DNA of 35,000 nucleotides from Sphaeroforma sirkka (Eukaryota > Opisthokonta > Ichthyosporea > Ichthyophonida): positions 57,501-92,500 of the forward strand of contig LUCW03001588.1 of the NCBI GenBank assembly GCA_001586965.3, written 5' to 3'. Under the pieces are notes generated by a model. The model ran no database searches. It was not told the DNA's origin and saw only the letters and a program-made list of their open reading frames with translations. Positions within the stretch are counted from its first letter, which is position 1; the number at the start of each line of letters is the position of its first letter. This document shows, one piece after another, positions 19,956-35,000 of this stretch. Made by a program: the position numbers and the translations under genes.

Positions 19956-20377
19956 GAAGCCACTCGTGGGCGACATGCGCTTGATAACAGTTGCTTATCA
20001 TTCATGATATAGCTCACCAATCGCTATATGACCAATAGCTTGTATTCCCATATTGTCCCAGGAGGTACTACTATTATAGATGAAGTTATGATTCTTTCAC
20101 TTAACCTGCATCATACTAAATCTACAGTGTTTGAGAACGTATAATTTCGAAACTCCATTGTGTCTGATTGGTATTTGTACTACACATTGCTGTCATAGTC
20201 AATCATAGGCATATCAGATCACACGTCTCAGCAAGTTCGTTATGATTACATTCGCCGAATAGTCAGATATACTCTACGAGTCCTTTCGACCGGCGCTCTC
20301 CGAACCAATGACAATACACATGCATAGCGACCAAGACGCCCTATTATCAATGGCAGCATTTATACACCTCATTTGGG
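19444..20377. other. Tail-to-tail spacer between SBDS and the CFP1-like gene
   Basis: Contains microsatellites (see 19786-19955) and AT-rich unique sequence. No gene seen. Confidence 0.6.
19786..19955. repeat. Compound (TA)n-(TACA)n-(CA)n-(TA)n microsatellite
   Basis: TA tract, then TACATA/CATA repeats, about 35 bp of pure CA and a terminal TA tract. Confidence 0.95.
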
Positions 20378-21162
20378 CTATAACCTAGATTGTGAGTCAA
20401 TGTCGACCGTGTTCGGTCTGGTGATCTCCATGGCTACCGGTGCAGCGATGGCCTTAAAAAACAATGAGTTGTATATGTTGTGGCTGAACCCCTGGTTGAT
20501 CTTCTCGCGGCGTTCCTCATCCATATTCAACAATTCTTCAGCCTCCTGTGAGCGTAGATGACACCATGGTTCGCATTTGGGTTGGACTTAGACACGGATA
20601 AGCGTATCAGGATTGGTTATAGAGGATAGGGCAAATGACTTTATCTACTGAAGCTCAGGATAAAGGACGGCCTATTTCACATGGCATGTCCGGTCTGATA
20701 TCTCCACTGTGCCTGAAGATATGTCCCCACAGTGATACTGTGACAAATCCATTGACTGTACGTTCAAACGCTTACTTTGAATTTGTTCTATCAATCGGAC
20801 GTGTCAATGAAACAAGGCTGCAACTGTCGACCCGAGGATACAGCACATACACAAAACGCAAACAGGCCTGAAAAGTACAGCGATTGAAAACCCAACCACT
20901 TGTGTTCGAGGATAAGGTTGCGAATTGGATTCATTCTGTTGCTATTGAACATACCAGTACAAAACGCTCTCGCTCAATCTTGGTTCGCAAACGCCACTCC
21001 CAATACGCATGCAGAAGGCACTTGTCTTGTTTCTGTTCCAATAGTGACGACGAAGTGGTATTGGGTTTAGCAGTTACTTCTGATGCCTGATCGTAATCAA
21101 TGTAAATTGCCATGATCTAATAAATTTACACATGCATGCATATACATACAACATACATACAC

Positions 21163-21193
<31 letters not shown>

Positions 21194-24100
21194 TACATAC
21201 ATACATATACATACATACATACATACATACATGCATACATACATACATACATACATACATACATACATACATACATACATACATACATACATACATACAT
21301 ACATACATACATAAATACATATACCCATACATATACGCATACATATATACATATGTTTTTCTTGAAGTAGGTGGGTTGATAATAAACACACACGCTTTGA
21401 CGTGCAACAATAGATTTGTCTTTCTTTTGATGTTTGGATAGGTATTCAAGCTAAGGGAGATGCGTAGACACTGATAAATCACGTATCAGCGATTCAGAGT
21501 ATTTCTTCCTGCAACTTAGGTTCATAGAGTGCATGGTCCAAACTAGTCCTAGCGTCCCACACACCATCGAAAAATATATACATAACCACACAAGCACGTT
21601 AAGAAACCGATGGCCAGATACGATGCTTATGTGTTTGTGCTACTGACATGCCTCGGGATAACATGCTCAACGCTCTGTAAACCATAAACATAAACATCGT
21701 ACAAAATCAGTCGGGTCTGGTATATCTGAACGAACAACATCTCCGGCATCTGACAGTACAGTTCATGCACACACCTCAGTACAGCGGGCGTAAGCCGTGG
21801 AGACGGCTTCGTTGTTGTTAACTTTGTGCAGAAGACTATCCACATCGATGCCAAGCGGATATGCACATTCTATCGTCCCTTTGCGTCCTGACGTTACCTG
21901 GGGTTGAGTCAATGCATACGTAGAGGTTCAATAGCACACCACGCGCAGTCTGGACTGGCTGTATTTGTTTCTCCAGGCTATTCCTGAGGTGATGCGAAGT
22001 GCTTCAGGTTCGTCTGATGTGGGCTATGTAAATTGGACAAGTTTCTTCTGATATGTCAGCAACATGAAGCGTATAACACACTGGAGAAGCCCAAGAGCTA
22101 GTAAGCAACACATACTAAAAGTACATCTGCAAATCGGCGCTAAGGGTATGCGCGGAGGCCATATATACGCAGTACAATAACTATCAAATGCAATAGTACT
22201 CGACTACCGCACACAAATGGTATACCCCCAATTGCCCCACAGAAAGTATCTGTTACAAAACCACGCAGAACACATTTGGCTTGGACGTTGTGACAAAGTT
22301 GCCTTGCACCCCTATTGAATGACAAGAATACCTGGCACAAGTATTGACATGTGTGGCAATATGGCCAATGTTATGCCTTCAATATAAACCTGTGAAACTA
22401 AGCACATCTGTCGACATGAGATGTCGAGTCTCACGACGACGGAAGTGAATGTCCCTCCGAACAATTGCAGAAATAATCCAAACCTAAAACCTAAAACCCT
22501 ACCCTAAAGCCTGTAACATACGCCAGATGGTACACTGGCTAACCCCCTGCCCCACCACTCAAGTCCTAGGGCCACAAACACTTCGTGTTTGCTCTGTAGT
22601 GGCAGCTCCGAAAAACCTACCATACCTACCGGCCATCAATTAACGCGTTGCTGCAATTCTGCGATGGAGGACCACAAATCAGTGGTACACCGTCTCTGCA
22701 GGTGACGGCCGCCCGTGCATGAAAGCACGTTCACTTCAAGTCTCAATCTTACCAAAGCGTTCGACTTTACTATTCATTCCTCTGTAGCGCACGTGGCTTC
22801 GAGTACAACACTCAATTCGCACTTTCACGAGACACCACTCAAATTCACTCCTTCACTAGTCATCTGCATCGCCAGACAGCCCACACCGTCACCTCAATGG
22901 TACATATCAGGGCAACACTCACCTGCACTTTCATATTGCATCTCACTGCCATACACTTCACCCCAATAGCATATCTCACGACTATACTCACCTTCACCTT
23001 CATCTTGTACCTGCTGTGCAGAGGACAGGTGTTCCGCAGATGGTGGCAGCGGATTTGCTCGGACGACTTCCCGTTGTTCTGGCAGAAGCTTTCGCTCATG
23101 TGCGTGTACGGAAACGCATTATACAGTGCCTGGGGCACTTGTAACGCTTCATTCTGCGAGTGCGAAGGAGTGAGAGATGTGTGCACAACATGTCGACATG
23201 AAGGTGTGGATGACTGTGAAGCCCTTGTGGATGGGGTCGCAGAACGGTTGCTATGACAACAGGTGCCACAAGACGGTTACTTGGGCAACATGTGCCACTG
23301 ACGAGCCAGAAGTGTGTTTGTTGGTGACGCATCAGAAGAAGTCACAGTACAGAGGTCGACAAAGGCAAGACGTAATCCAAGCATAGTCGACACGCACGAA
23401 ATTGAATCTAAAACGTTCAAAGGCATATGAAGCAGGTAATTATAGTGGGCGCAGAGGTATAGAGGGAAGTGAAAGGACCGCCCCATCCAACACCACACAC
23501 ACACACACAAGCGAATGCAGAGCACCACATGCCCATGGGACACTCAAGCGCCATTGACCAACTAGGGCTACACACACACAAGCGAATGCAGAGCACCACA
23601 TGCCCATGGGACACTCAAGCGCCATTGACCAACTAGGGCTACACACACAGCCCATAACACACCTTCGTGAAGCACGCAAACAGATGCCTGGCCATCATGA
23701 TGGTCTTCATGGTAGACCCGCACATGCTACACATTACACTGTCCTCCAGCGGCACCACAACAGCCCCCTCTGCCGTGGCACAGGGTGCCATTTCTCCTTT
23801 GTTTACGGCCGTCTCCTGTCGCGATTCTGTGTCATTGCGGTGATGAAGCGTTAGGGTTATAAGGTGTGTAGGTGATGCACATCAGAGCTGTTGCTCCTCT
23901 ATCGAAGACGGTCTGCGGGTCTTCGACAGCGCATGGTCGTTAGGGCAGATGCGTGTACAAGGTTAACTGCATACATCGTGCATGAACGCTTTCTGTGCTA
24001 ATAAGTTACGCGTATACATGAGTTGCATTGTCGCCAGTAGGCTGCTCGTGCGCGAGTGAAGTTCGCACCGAAGCGTGTGCGTGCGTGTACAACCGGGTAT

Positions 24101-27100
24101 GTCTCTATATATACCCCTTCCCATCTACAGTCTGGAATGCGTATCGGATCTGCTTATCCATGGTCGTGTGTTTGGCCTATGTTCAAATGGACAAGTGGCT
24201 AAAAGCTTTAGGGCTCTACTGCACGTCTGTATATGATCCTCCTGCTCCTGCTAGGTCGTGCATGCAAGTTCACGCATACATACGCAGATGGTTCGCTCCC
24301 CCATCTGTACGCCTTACTATCATTGTCCCTCAACACCGACCATTCCTCACTCACACCGACCAGACCTTACTCTGAGACGACAGTGTACCTACCCAATCTC
24401 ACACTCGAGCTCCCTTCTAAGAAGTGGCTCCTATTCTAAGCCGTCTCATCGTGAGTCCAAATAAAGTGCACCGACTATGCCGTGCCAATGCAAAAGTCTA
24501 CGTGGCTAAACACCTAAACCCTAGCACGTCTGCTGAAGTAAAGGGCAGGTGCGTTGCTAGCTGCAGCAGTATAGCCGTATCCAAATCAACTAGGACTAGG
24601 TGTATGTACACGTATACGTATCTTCTCGTGTGTGGACTGTAGTAATGGTACAGATAGGCCTAGTAATACTCGCCATACCTTCATTCGCCTTGGCACCTAT
24701 TGTGGGTTGGTCGTTGGGTGCGGCGTCGCCTGTGTCTTCTGCCGTGTCTGTGTGCGCTTCCTTGCCCTCGTCAACTATTTGGCTCAGCAACCGCTCCAGT
24801 CGTTCATAGGCCTCAATAGACCTGAGAATACAAATAGGGTTTTAGGGTTCAACGGCCGGTCGGTGTGGTTTCATGCGATTCAACAGACCCGCATGCCCAC
24901 GTGAGCAAACAGTGTTACCATTTCAGTGCACACCACACCTCAGAGAAAGCAGATAGGAAAAAGACAACCAATGTTGCCAGTAACAAGCTCACTGAGATCG
25001 TTTTTTCCAACACAAGTCTTAGTGAGAGACCACACACACAGGCGCACGGAGAAGCAATTGGGCCACCGCGTCTACAGGCAGCGTACTCACCGCTTAATGC
25101 GACATCTCTCAGCAGTGATTTCGGCCATGCGTTGCTTGTGCTCTGCATACCTCCTCTCTTTCACCGACCCACTGGCACGTGCATACGGATGCGAACGGCC
25201 CAGCGCATGTGAGGGGGCTTGTGGGTGTGCTTGTACGCGTGACGGTGTGTGCGTGTGCGTGTACGTGTGCGGTCTTATTTGTGTGTGAGGTTGCGCCTGT
25301 GCAGCTGTGGGTGAGTGTGGGTGTGTGTGCGTGCTCCTCTGTGCGTGTGTCTGTGCATGTGCTTGTGTATGTGGAGTTGTTGGTGCGTTGCTTTGGGCGG
25401 CGTGCGCGGCTTTGGCCAACCGGATCATCGCACGGATACGCAGAGCATTGGTGAGAAGAGCGCATTGGTGGCTGCAGTACTTGGTCCTGGGTCCAGCTGA
25501 TGAAGCCATACACATACGATAGGGAATGGAGACATACCAAGGTGTTAGTAGCCTGGCATGTATGGGTGTATACAAATTGCAAAAAAGATATCGCATGCAT
25601 GGGGGATTCAGATGGCTGGCAACCCCATATGCACGTGAGCAACGCACGCGTTTGCCTAACTGAGGTACACCCGAGGCGAAGAATAATAGGCACGAAGGCC
25701 GTCGTACGGTAGATACGCAAACATCTGATTCATGCACGTCAGTACCGCAGGTGTAATCCACTAATGGTATGAGCCACTAAGCCCAAGTACAGGCCGAGTT
25801 ACAGGCAAGGCATGAGACAGGAATGGTGCATACCTGAGCGCGTGCACTTGTGGTACAGGCACGGCTTCTCCTCCGCCGCAGTGGGCATGGGTGAGGGTTC
25901 GTGTGCGGTGTCTTTGGTCATTTGTGCGGCTGCACTCACCTCCAGCGCAGTATCCGAATGGTCTGTTTTGCTACCGGTGCTACCAATGTCCACGTCTACT
26001 TGGTCGTCCGAGTAGTTTTGCGGATCTTTGCTGTATCTATTTATAGCACACGCACGCACGTATGAAAAACAGTCAATTCAGAAGTACTGATGAGATGGGT
26101 ATTAAGTCATGCGCTTGCTAGTTAGACTGGTTAAAGTGATGAGATCAGACATACATGCGTACTTGTGTTTGTAAAATCGACGTACACTGATGCACTTGTC
26201 TGCAGTAGTACGATGAATAGCACCGGTGTATATACTGAGAAGACGGCGTATACCATACACAAACAATCACACACATATAAGTAGATGTATACATAGGCGT
26301 ATAAAACATATACAGATGAACATATCCTCTATATTTGCACCTGTTCCAGATAATGAGCTATAGGCGCTCAGTGTACTTCTGAGGAGCACTTAGCACCGAG
26401 ACAGAGCAATACTTCTTCGTCGCTACACACCAGCTACTTCCTGTAGACATTTTCGTTCGAATAGTCTAGCCATGAACTCATCATTCCAGCGCATTTCAGC
26501 GACAAAGTAAGTATCTGATCCTCATGGGTTTATAATTGATGCGACTCGAGCACTACAGCTGCCCTCCTACTACGCTATATGTGATCCAAACAATACTAAA
26601 ACAGTGCGTGTGGTGAGACATACCGTATGAACAGGTAGCGATTGTTCTCCAGACATTGTGGGCAGTAGAAGGCGTCCACATTGCGCAGAGCTCTATCGGT
26701 CGTGTTGATACACCTGGAGTGGAACCACTCATCGCACGAATCACAGGCGATCATGAACAAGTTCTCGTTGTACGGTTTCTGGGCAGTCGGTGAGGAGACA
26801 TGACTCAAGGTGGGTGCTTGGGGCAAGTTGTGGGTAGAGAACACCGGATGGAATCGAGTAGGTACAGGTTTGCACAACATAGGTAGGCGCAAGAAGATCT
26901 TGTGACACTTCAGATAGCAGCGATGGATTCCCGTCCGAACAGAATATCTGAGACGACATTGCAGTCACTTCCAGTACCACAAGTATCTCGGCCAAACGAT
27001 TATATGAAATATGTAGACAACGCGCCCAGCATTGCTCTCTCACATACATTTGTATACACATGCCCAATATCGCCCAGTTGAAACATGCACCTAACGGCAC

Positions 27101-28784
27101 CTGTGCGCATCAACAGGCCAAAAGACCTACGACCAATTCGAAGTAGACACACATTAATACTGCACTGACAAGCCACATACACCGATTAATACCATAGGAT
27201 TATAATTTATGACTGGCATACGAATGACTGCGACATAACACACATGGACTATAGGATCTCGAATACACCCATCTGCGCCTTTGCAAATGCTGCAAATAAC
27301 ACTGTTCTCATTTGCGTTTGTAGCCTCCCACTCCAGCCACCTGCCACACGCCACCTCACACACCCGCCAGCACACCACAGCCCACGCACGTTATTGTGTT
27401 AGAGCACGCATCTCAGACATCCACAGACAACACCCTGCCCACACCACAGGTACGACCCACTTTCCACACATAACCACCCGCTGAGTGTGTGTGGTACATA
27501 CCATCCGGGGAATGCACCAAAACGTACCCGACAGAAGCAGAACCGTTCGTCTCGCAGTCGCTGAGCAGCCAGCTTCTCTTCCTCCAATTTCTGCTGCCGC
27601 TGTTTATGAGCCTCCGCCTTCTCAACCTTCCGCTGGAGCTCCCGTGCCATGGCGTCGCGCTCTTTTCTGCGCTTTTTCTCGCGGTACTCGCGGTTTTTCT
27701 CGCGCCTACGCGCCCGCTGCGCTTCTATTTTGGCTAAAGCCATGGACTCTGCTAGACTTACGCCTCCTGTGTCTTTCGCATTCCCATTGGCGTTTGATGT
27801 ATCCTCGTCCGTTTCCATGGCAACCACTGCACAGTCAGCAGCGTCGCCTTCGTCGCCGTCTTCGTTTTCGGCTTCCTCTCCGTCTTCGTCTTCGGCTTCG
27901 TTTTCACCTTCGCCTTCGCTTTCATTACCGCTCGTACCGTTACTCTGGGCACTACTATCTGCGTCAGACTCGACGGGCATATCTATACTATCACATGCAT
28001 CAGACTTGGCCTGTGTATCTATTGCATCAGCTTGACTACATGGAAGTGGTGGCTGTGAATGTTTATGTGTTTGCGACTTGGACAAGTTCTCTGCAATATC
28101 TCTGGTGAGGGCTGCTCCAGAACTCGAAGAGCCCGTTGGTGATACCGCAGTTGGTCTTTCATCGGTATGTCCATGCGCCGAAGCCAATGCATTCTCGTCT
28201 GGTACGGCGTCTACTGTTGCTGTCGCCTCTTCCATTTGTGGATGCACATCCATTGTCATGATTTCATCAGATCTAGTTATTCCAGTCCCGCAATTCAGCG
28301 AGCCAACAGTAGGTAAAGCTCCGAGCGCACTCACATTCTCTGGGCGACCGACCATCTGCGCACTAGACGCTGCCTTGTTTACCACTGGCGGTGCTCTACC
28401 CGTAGTAAACGGTGTACTATCTAGCACAGATGGATTACTCTCGTGCCCATCCCCATCTGTGTTTACTGCCATTCTCGTCATGATCACATGTGGTAAGCGA
28501 ATGCCCATTGGTGGGCTGTCTGAGCCCATCTCCTCCACATATTGCTCCGGGAGTATACATACCTGCTCACCAGGGATGTCTACCGATTCATGAGCAGGCG
28601 CGGACTCACTATCCTTTGTTGTGACTTTGGTATCACAGTCGCCCTCATCTTTTGCTGAGCCGCTTAGATCCGCACTAGTATTTTCCGTATTTTCGTGCAC
28701 TGTGGTAGGTAAGTTGCGATTTATTTTTGGAACTTCAATATTTGACGGAATGTCGGTGGCGTCGATGTGTGGCATAGCTGACAT
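20378..28784 (-). CDS. CFP1/CXXC1-like (Spp1-type) PHD-finger subunit of Set1/COMPASS
   Basis: Exons 28784-27528, 26778-26624, 26030-25834, 25496-25091, 24821-24679, 23826-23663, 23153-23011, 22695-22630, (22546-22522), 21897-21775, 21086-20955 and 20545-20378 join in phase to about 992 aa. Residues 1-419 are a Ser/Thr/acidic low-complexity region (EGEGENEAEDEDGEEAENED) then a basic coiled coil (ARRREKNREYREKKRRKERD). A complete C4HC3 PHD finger lies at about 416-461 (CFCRKPYNE, MIACDSCDEWFHSRC, YCPQC) with the cage Trp. It is followed by the CFP1-type CLYHKC...KYCSHQC knuckle, a coiled coil (SIEAYERLERLLSQIVDEG), MCSMCGSTM...RHLFAC, FCQNNGKSS...C...TCPLHSRD and CLLHAYW, which parallel the human CFP1 C-terminal domain in order. 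CFP1 binds H3K4me3 and tethers Set1 complexes in the nucleus. The CXXC finger is absent. The 25-bp ninth exon is tentative; an in-frame TAG precedes the chosen ATG. Confidence 0.9.
21126..21351. repeat. (CATA)n microsatellite in a CFP1-like intron
   Basis: About 200 bp of CATA tetranucleotides with one CA-rich interruption, in the intron between the exons ending at 21775 and starting at 21086, immediately upstream of the 21086 exon in gene sense. Confidence 0.96.
22696..23010 (-). other. CFP1-like intron rich in GTGAG donor-like motifs
   Basis: On the gene strand the first half of this intron is an imperfect array of GTGAAG, GTGAGT, GTGAGA and GTGACG motifs spaced a few to some 30 bp apart. 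The donor chosen, AG|GTACAA at 23010, is the one whose phase and protein alignment (HSRD...VP..CG) agree with the next exon. The stronger GTGAGT sites downstream are then unused or alternative. Confidence 0.5.
23498..23652. repeat. 71-bp tandem duplication (two copies) in a CFP1-like intron
   Basis: The segment GCGAATGCAGAGCACCACAT begins at 23511 and again at 23582. The two 71-bp copies are identical as far as can be read, each preceded by a CA run. Confidence 0.93.
25200..25400. repeat. GT-rich simple sequence inside a CFP1-like exon
   Basis: GTGTGCGTGTGCGTGTACGTG-like sequence on the plus strand. On the coding (minus) strand it is translated as a His/Thr/Pro/Gln/Ala-rich stretch (PHTYTHTHTPSR, THTHPHSP) between the KYCSHQC knuckle and the following coiled coil. 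It stays in frame with conserved sequence on both sides. Confidence 0.8.
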
Positions 28785-29118
28785 TTCGATTCGATTGGGT
28801 GAATTGCCGGGGCGCTAGCATCAGATTGCTTAACTGTATTGGGGATGGCCAGGAATAGATAGAGAGCATTCAGCCAAAACAATGAGACAGAGGATAGCAG
28901 CTGACACTCAGTACACTGTTTGGATCAAAGATTTTGAGTATTAACGTCTGCAGCGCCGAAGTGTTTGAATTGGGTTGGAGAAGAGCCTCCGGCAGCCACA
29001 AGCATAAACATTACTTTTGCGATGAATAGTTCAAAAAATCTTTAATACTAAAGTATAATCGGTGCCGGATACAAGTATTGCACTTTCGATCACCCTATAT
29101 CTGGTCTGCATGGTTCAA

Positions 29119-29169
29119 AGACTGTATACTCCGTTGATCAGCATAGACTGTATACTTCGTTGATCAGAT
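29119..29169. repeat. 26-bp tandem duplication (two copies)
   Basis: AGACTGTATACTCCGTTGAT followed by CAGCAT, then AGACTGTATACTTCGTTGAT followed by CAGAT, directly adjacent with one internal mismatch. Confidence 0.85.
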
Positions 29170-29432
29170 GTTGAACAGAGCGACATAGCCATGGCTCAGT
29201 TTCCAATGCGTAGAGATAGATAGGATACAACTCCATGTTGTTCATAAACGTATCGTCTTGTGACGATGCGTACGGATATGCAACCAAACACATAGGGACA
29301 TCAAATTAAAAAAAAGGTAGTAATATACTTGTGTACACATCCATTCAGAATCGTTACATATTTTTGAAATTACAGAGAATTATACATTTATTAACGGTTG
29401 TAGTCCGTACCTATCACTCGACAACAAACATA

Positions 29433-29435
<3 letters not shown>

Positions 29436-29475
<40 letters not shown>

Positions 29476-29501
29476 AAATATATTGATACACAAAACACAC
29501 A

Positions 29502-29578
<77 letters not shown>

Positions 29579-29583
29579 ACACA

Positions 29584-29641
<58 letters not shown>

Positions 29642-29712
29642 TGAACTGCATAAATGTATGATAAATATATATATATATATATATGCATAATACATATATA
29701 TATATATATATC
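29436..29712. repeat. (TA)n microsatellite cluster
   Basis: Three TA tracts of 30-60 bp separated by ACACAA-type CA-rich and short unique segments. Confidence 0.95.
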
Positions 29713-29880
29713 CATGCATGCTAATACATATGTGTATATAAATATGCCATATATAATAATATATAATATAATATATATATATGTAATACATATACATATA
29801 TATAATACATATATTAAAATATATATACATGCATATTATGGATAATACATATGGCCAATATATATAATACATGCATAATA

Positions 29881-30158
<278 letters not shown>

Positions 30159-30692
30159 TGTAACAATTATCTGAAATCCAATGTGGACTAACGTAGTGTT
30201 GACGATCAAGTCTAGCTACCAACTATGCACGTGTAATGACCGCATATAATATATAATTGTTAGGTTAATAGCTGCACAACAGGCACGTCCAGGATCGTTT
30301 CAACATCTGCTGTACTCCTGCGTTTCAACCAGTGGCATTAAATATGAAAGCGCGTACAAATATACAGCTATCAGTGATGGCATGAACAAGTTTGCTTCGC
30401 GTGTAAAGCTTACCTCCTTCACAAAATGATCAAGTAGATTGACAGGCAGTACGATATCTAACAATAAGTGTCTCCATCAGTCACTTTCAACAACTGTATG
30501 CAAATAAATAGAACATTGATATACTGGGCTTCTCCAGAATAAAGCCATCGAGATAAATACGTTTATTTACATACCGTCATACATGCAGCACTAGCACTCG
30601 TCTCTCTATAAATGAAAATGGATTTAGGCGCCCTTTCCCTGGGCCTTTAGAATCTGTTCATCGAGATATGGTCCAATAAGAAACCAGGATTG

Positions 30693-30708
30693 TTTTGGCG
30701 GGAATATA
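30693..30708 (+). promoter_or_regulatory. E2F-like motif TTTTGGCGGGAATATA
   Basis: Second near-identical copy of the motif at 552-567, about 350 bp upstream of the IleRS start codon. Function is inferred only. Confidence 0.3.
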
Positions 30709-31057
30709 TCTTGTCTAGCCATATTGAAGTGATGTCGTGTCAAGACAAGGTCAGCTGTTGTTAGACGTTCATGTCTATGTTCACATCTCGTGTGTGTGAC
30801 TGGAGGCTCCCTCGGGCAATAGTTATTATAAAGATAGTTTTAAATGCATATAACGCAATGTGCTTGTGAATGTTTATATGGACATATTCAGTTACGTGCA
30901 TATAAAGAGACATTAGTATATACACCACCTGTTGATGGTAGTATCATCCATGCCCCCCATTCTATAACAAGATAGCGCGCTGTAGTACAGGCTTATAAAC
31001 GGGATCAACTGTTCGTTACCACGAGACTTAAACCGCAACACAACACTGCTGTCAACC

Positions 31058-35000
<3,943 letters not shown>

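Noticed and set aside
21074..21482. Cys-Met-Tyr-Val repeat open frames
   Set aside because: Translation of the (CATA)n microsatellite in a CFP1-like intron.
22897..23386. Plus-strand open frames with Cys-rich peptides (CNASFCECEG, GSQNGCYDNRC)
   Set aside because: They lie opposite a minus-strand exon that aligns with the CFP1 C-terminal domain.
23498..23652. CRISPR-like array
   Set aside because: Only two direct 71-bp copies with no spacers, in a eukaryotic intron.
25087..25761. Treating the His/Thr-rich minus frame as an independent gene
   Set aside because: Its start lies in an intron. Only 25496-25091 is coding, in phase with both neighbouring CFP1-like exons.
27485..28593. Large plus-strand open frames opposite the CFP1-like first exon
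   Set aside because: Shadows of the minus-strand coding exon, which has the acidic/basic composition and splices into a PHD finger.

Overview
The window is nuclear DNA from a eukaryote. Genes are broken by many GT-AG introns, AATAAA signals follow stop codons, and long (TA)n, (CA)n and (CATA)n microsatellites sit between genes and inside introns. I reconstructed four recognisable multi-exon genes and one unrecognised one by joining exons whose reading phases agree. A full-length CFP1-type C-terminal domain, an intron-rich SBDS and a secreted PL5-type lyase would fit a marine single-celled opisthokont relative (for example an ichthyosporean-like protist). That lineage guess is inference only.

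Layout. 1-207 is a microsatellite. 1521-5256 (+) holds nine exons of a gene I do not recognise; its 5' end is unresolved. 7338-5685 (-) is a two-exon secreted alginate-lyase-family enzyme. About 7.4-14.9 kb is a gene-poor, low-complexity stretch with a 19-bp perfect inverted repeat, poly-G and poly-C runs, and CTC/TAG- and GACTC-rich blocks. 14995-19430 (+) is a complete six-exon SBDS gene (251 aa). 28784-20378 (-) is a gene of about twelve exons for a CFP1/CXXC1-like (Spp1) subunit of the Set1/COMPASS H3K4 methyltransferase, about 992 aa. 28.8-31.0 kb is an AT-microsatellite-rich head-to-head intergenic region. 31058 to beyond 34667 (+) is the 5' part of an organellar isoleucyl-tRNA synthetase.

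The genes are housekeeping or metabolic and do not form an operon or a shared pathway: ribosome maturation (SBDS), chromatin marking (CFP1), organellar translation (IleRS) and polysaccharide degradation (lyase). I found no evidence of a new multi-gene system. The most unusual structures are a minisatellite in the IleRS gene that repeats an exon end together with its 5' splice site; poly(A) signals that overlap or abut the stop codons of several genes; a CFP1 homologue without the CXXC finger, with a long acidic N-terminal extension and a microsatellite-encoded His/Thr/Pro insert; and a seven-unit, exactly 30-bp minisatellite in an SBDS intron that is open on the antisense strand.
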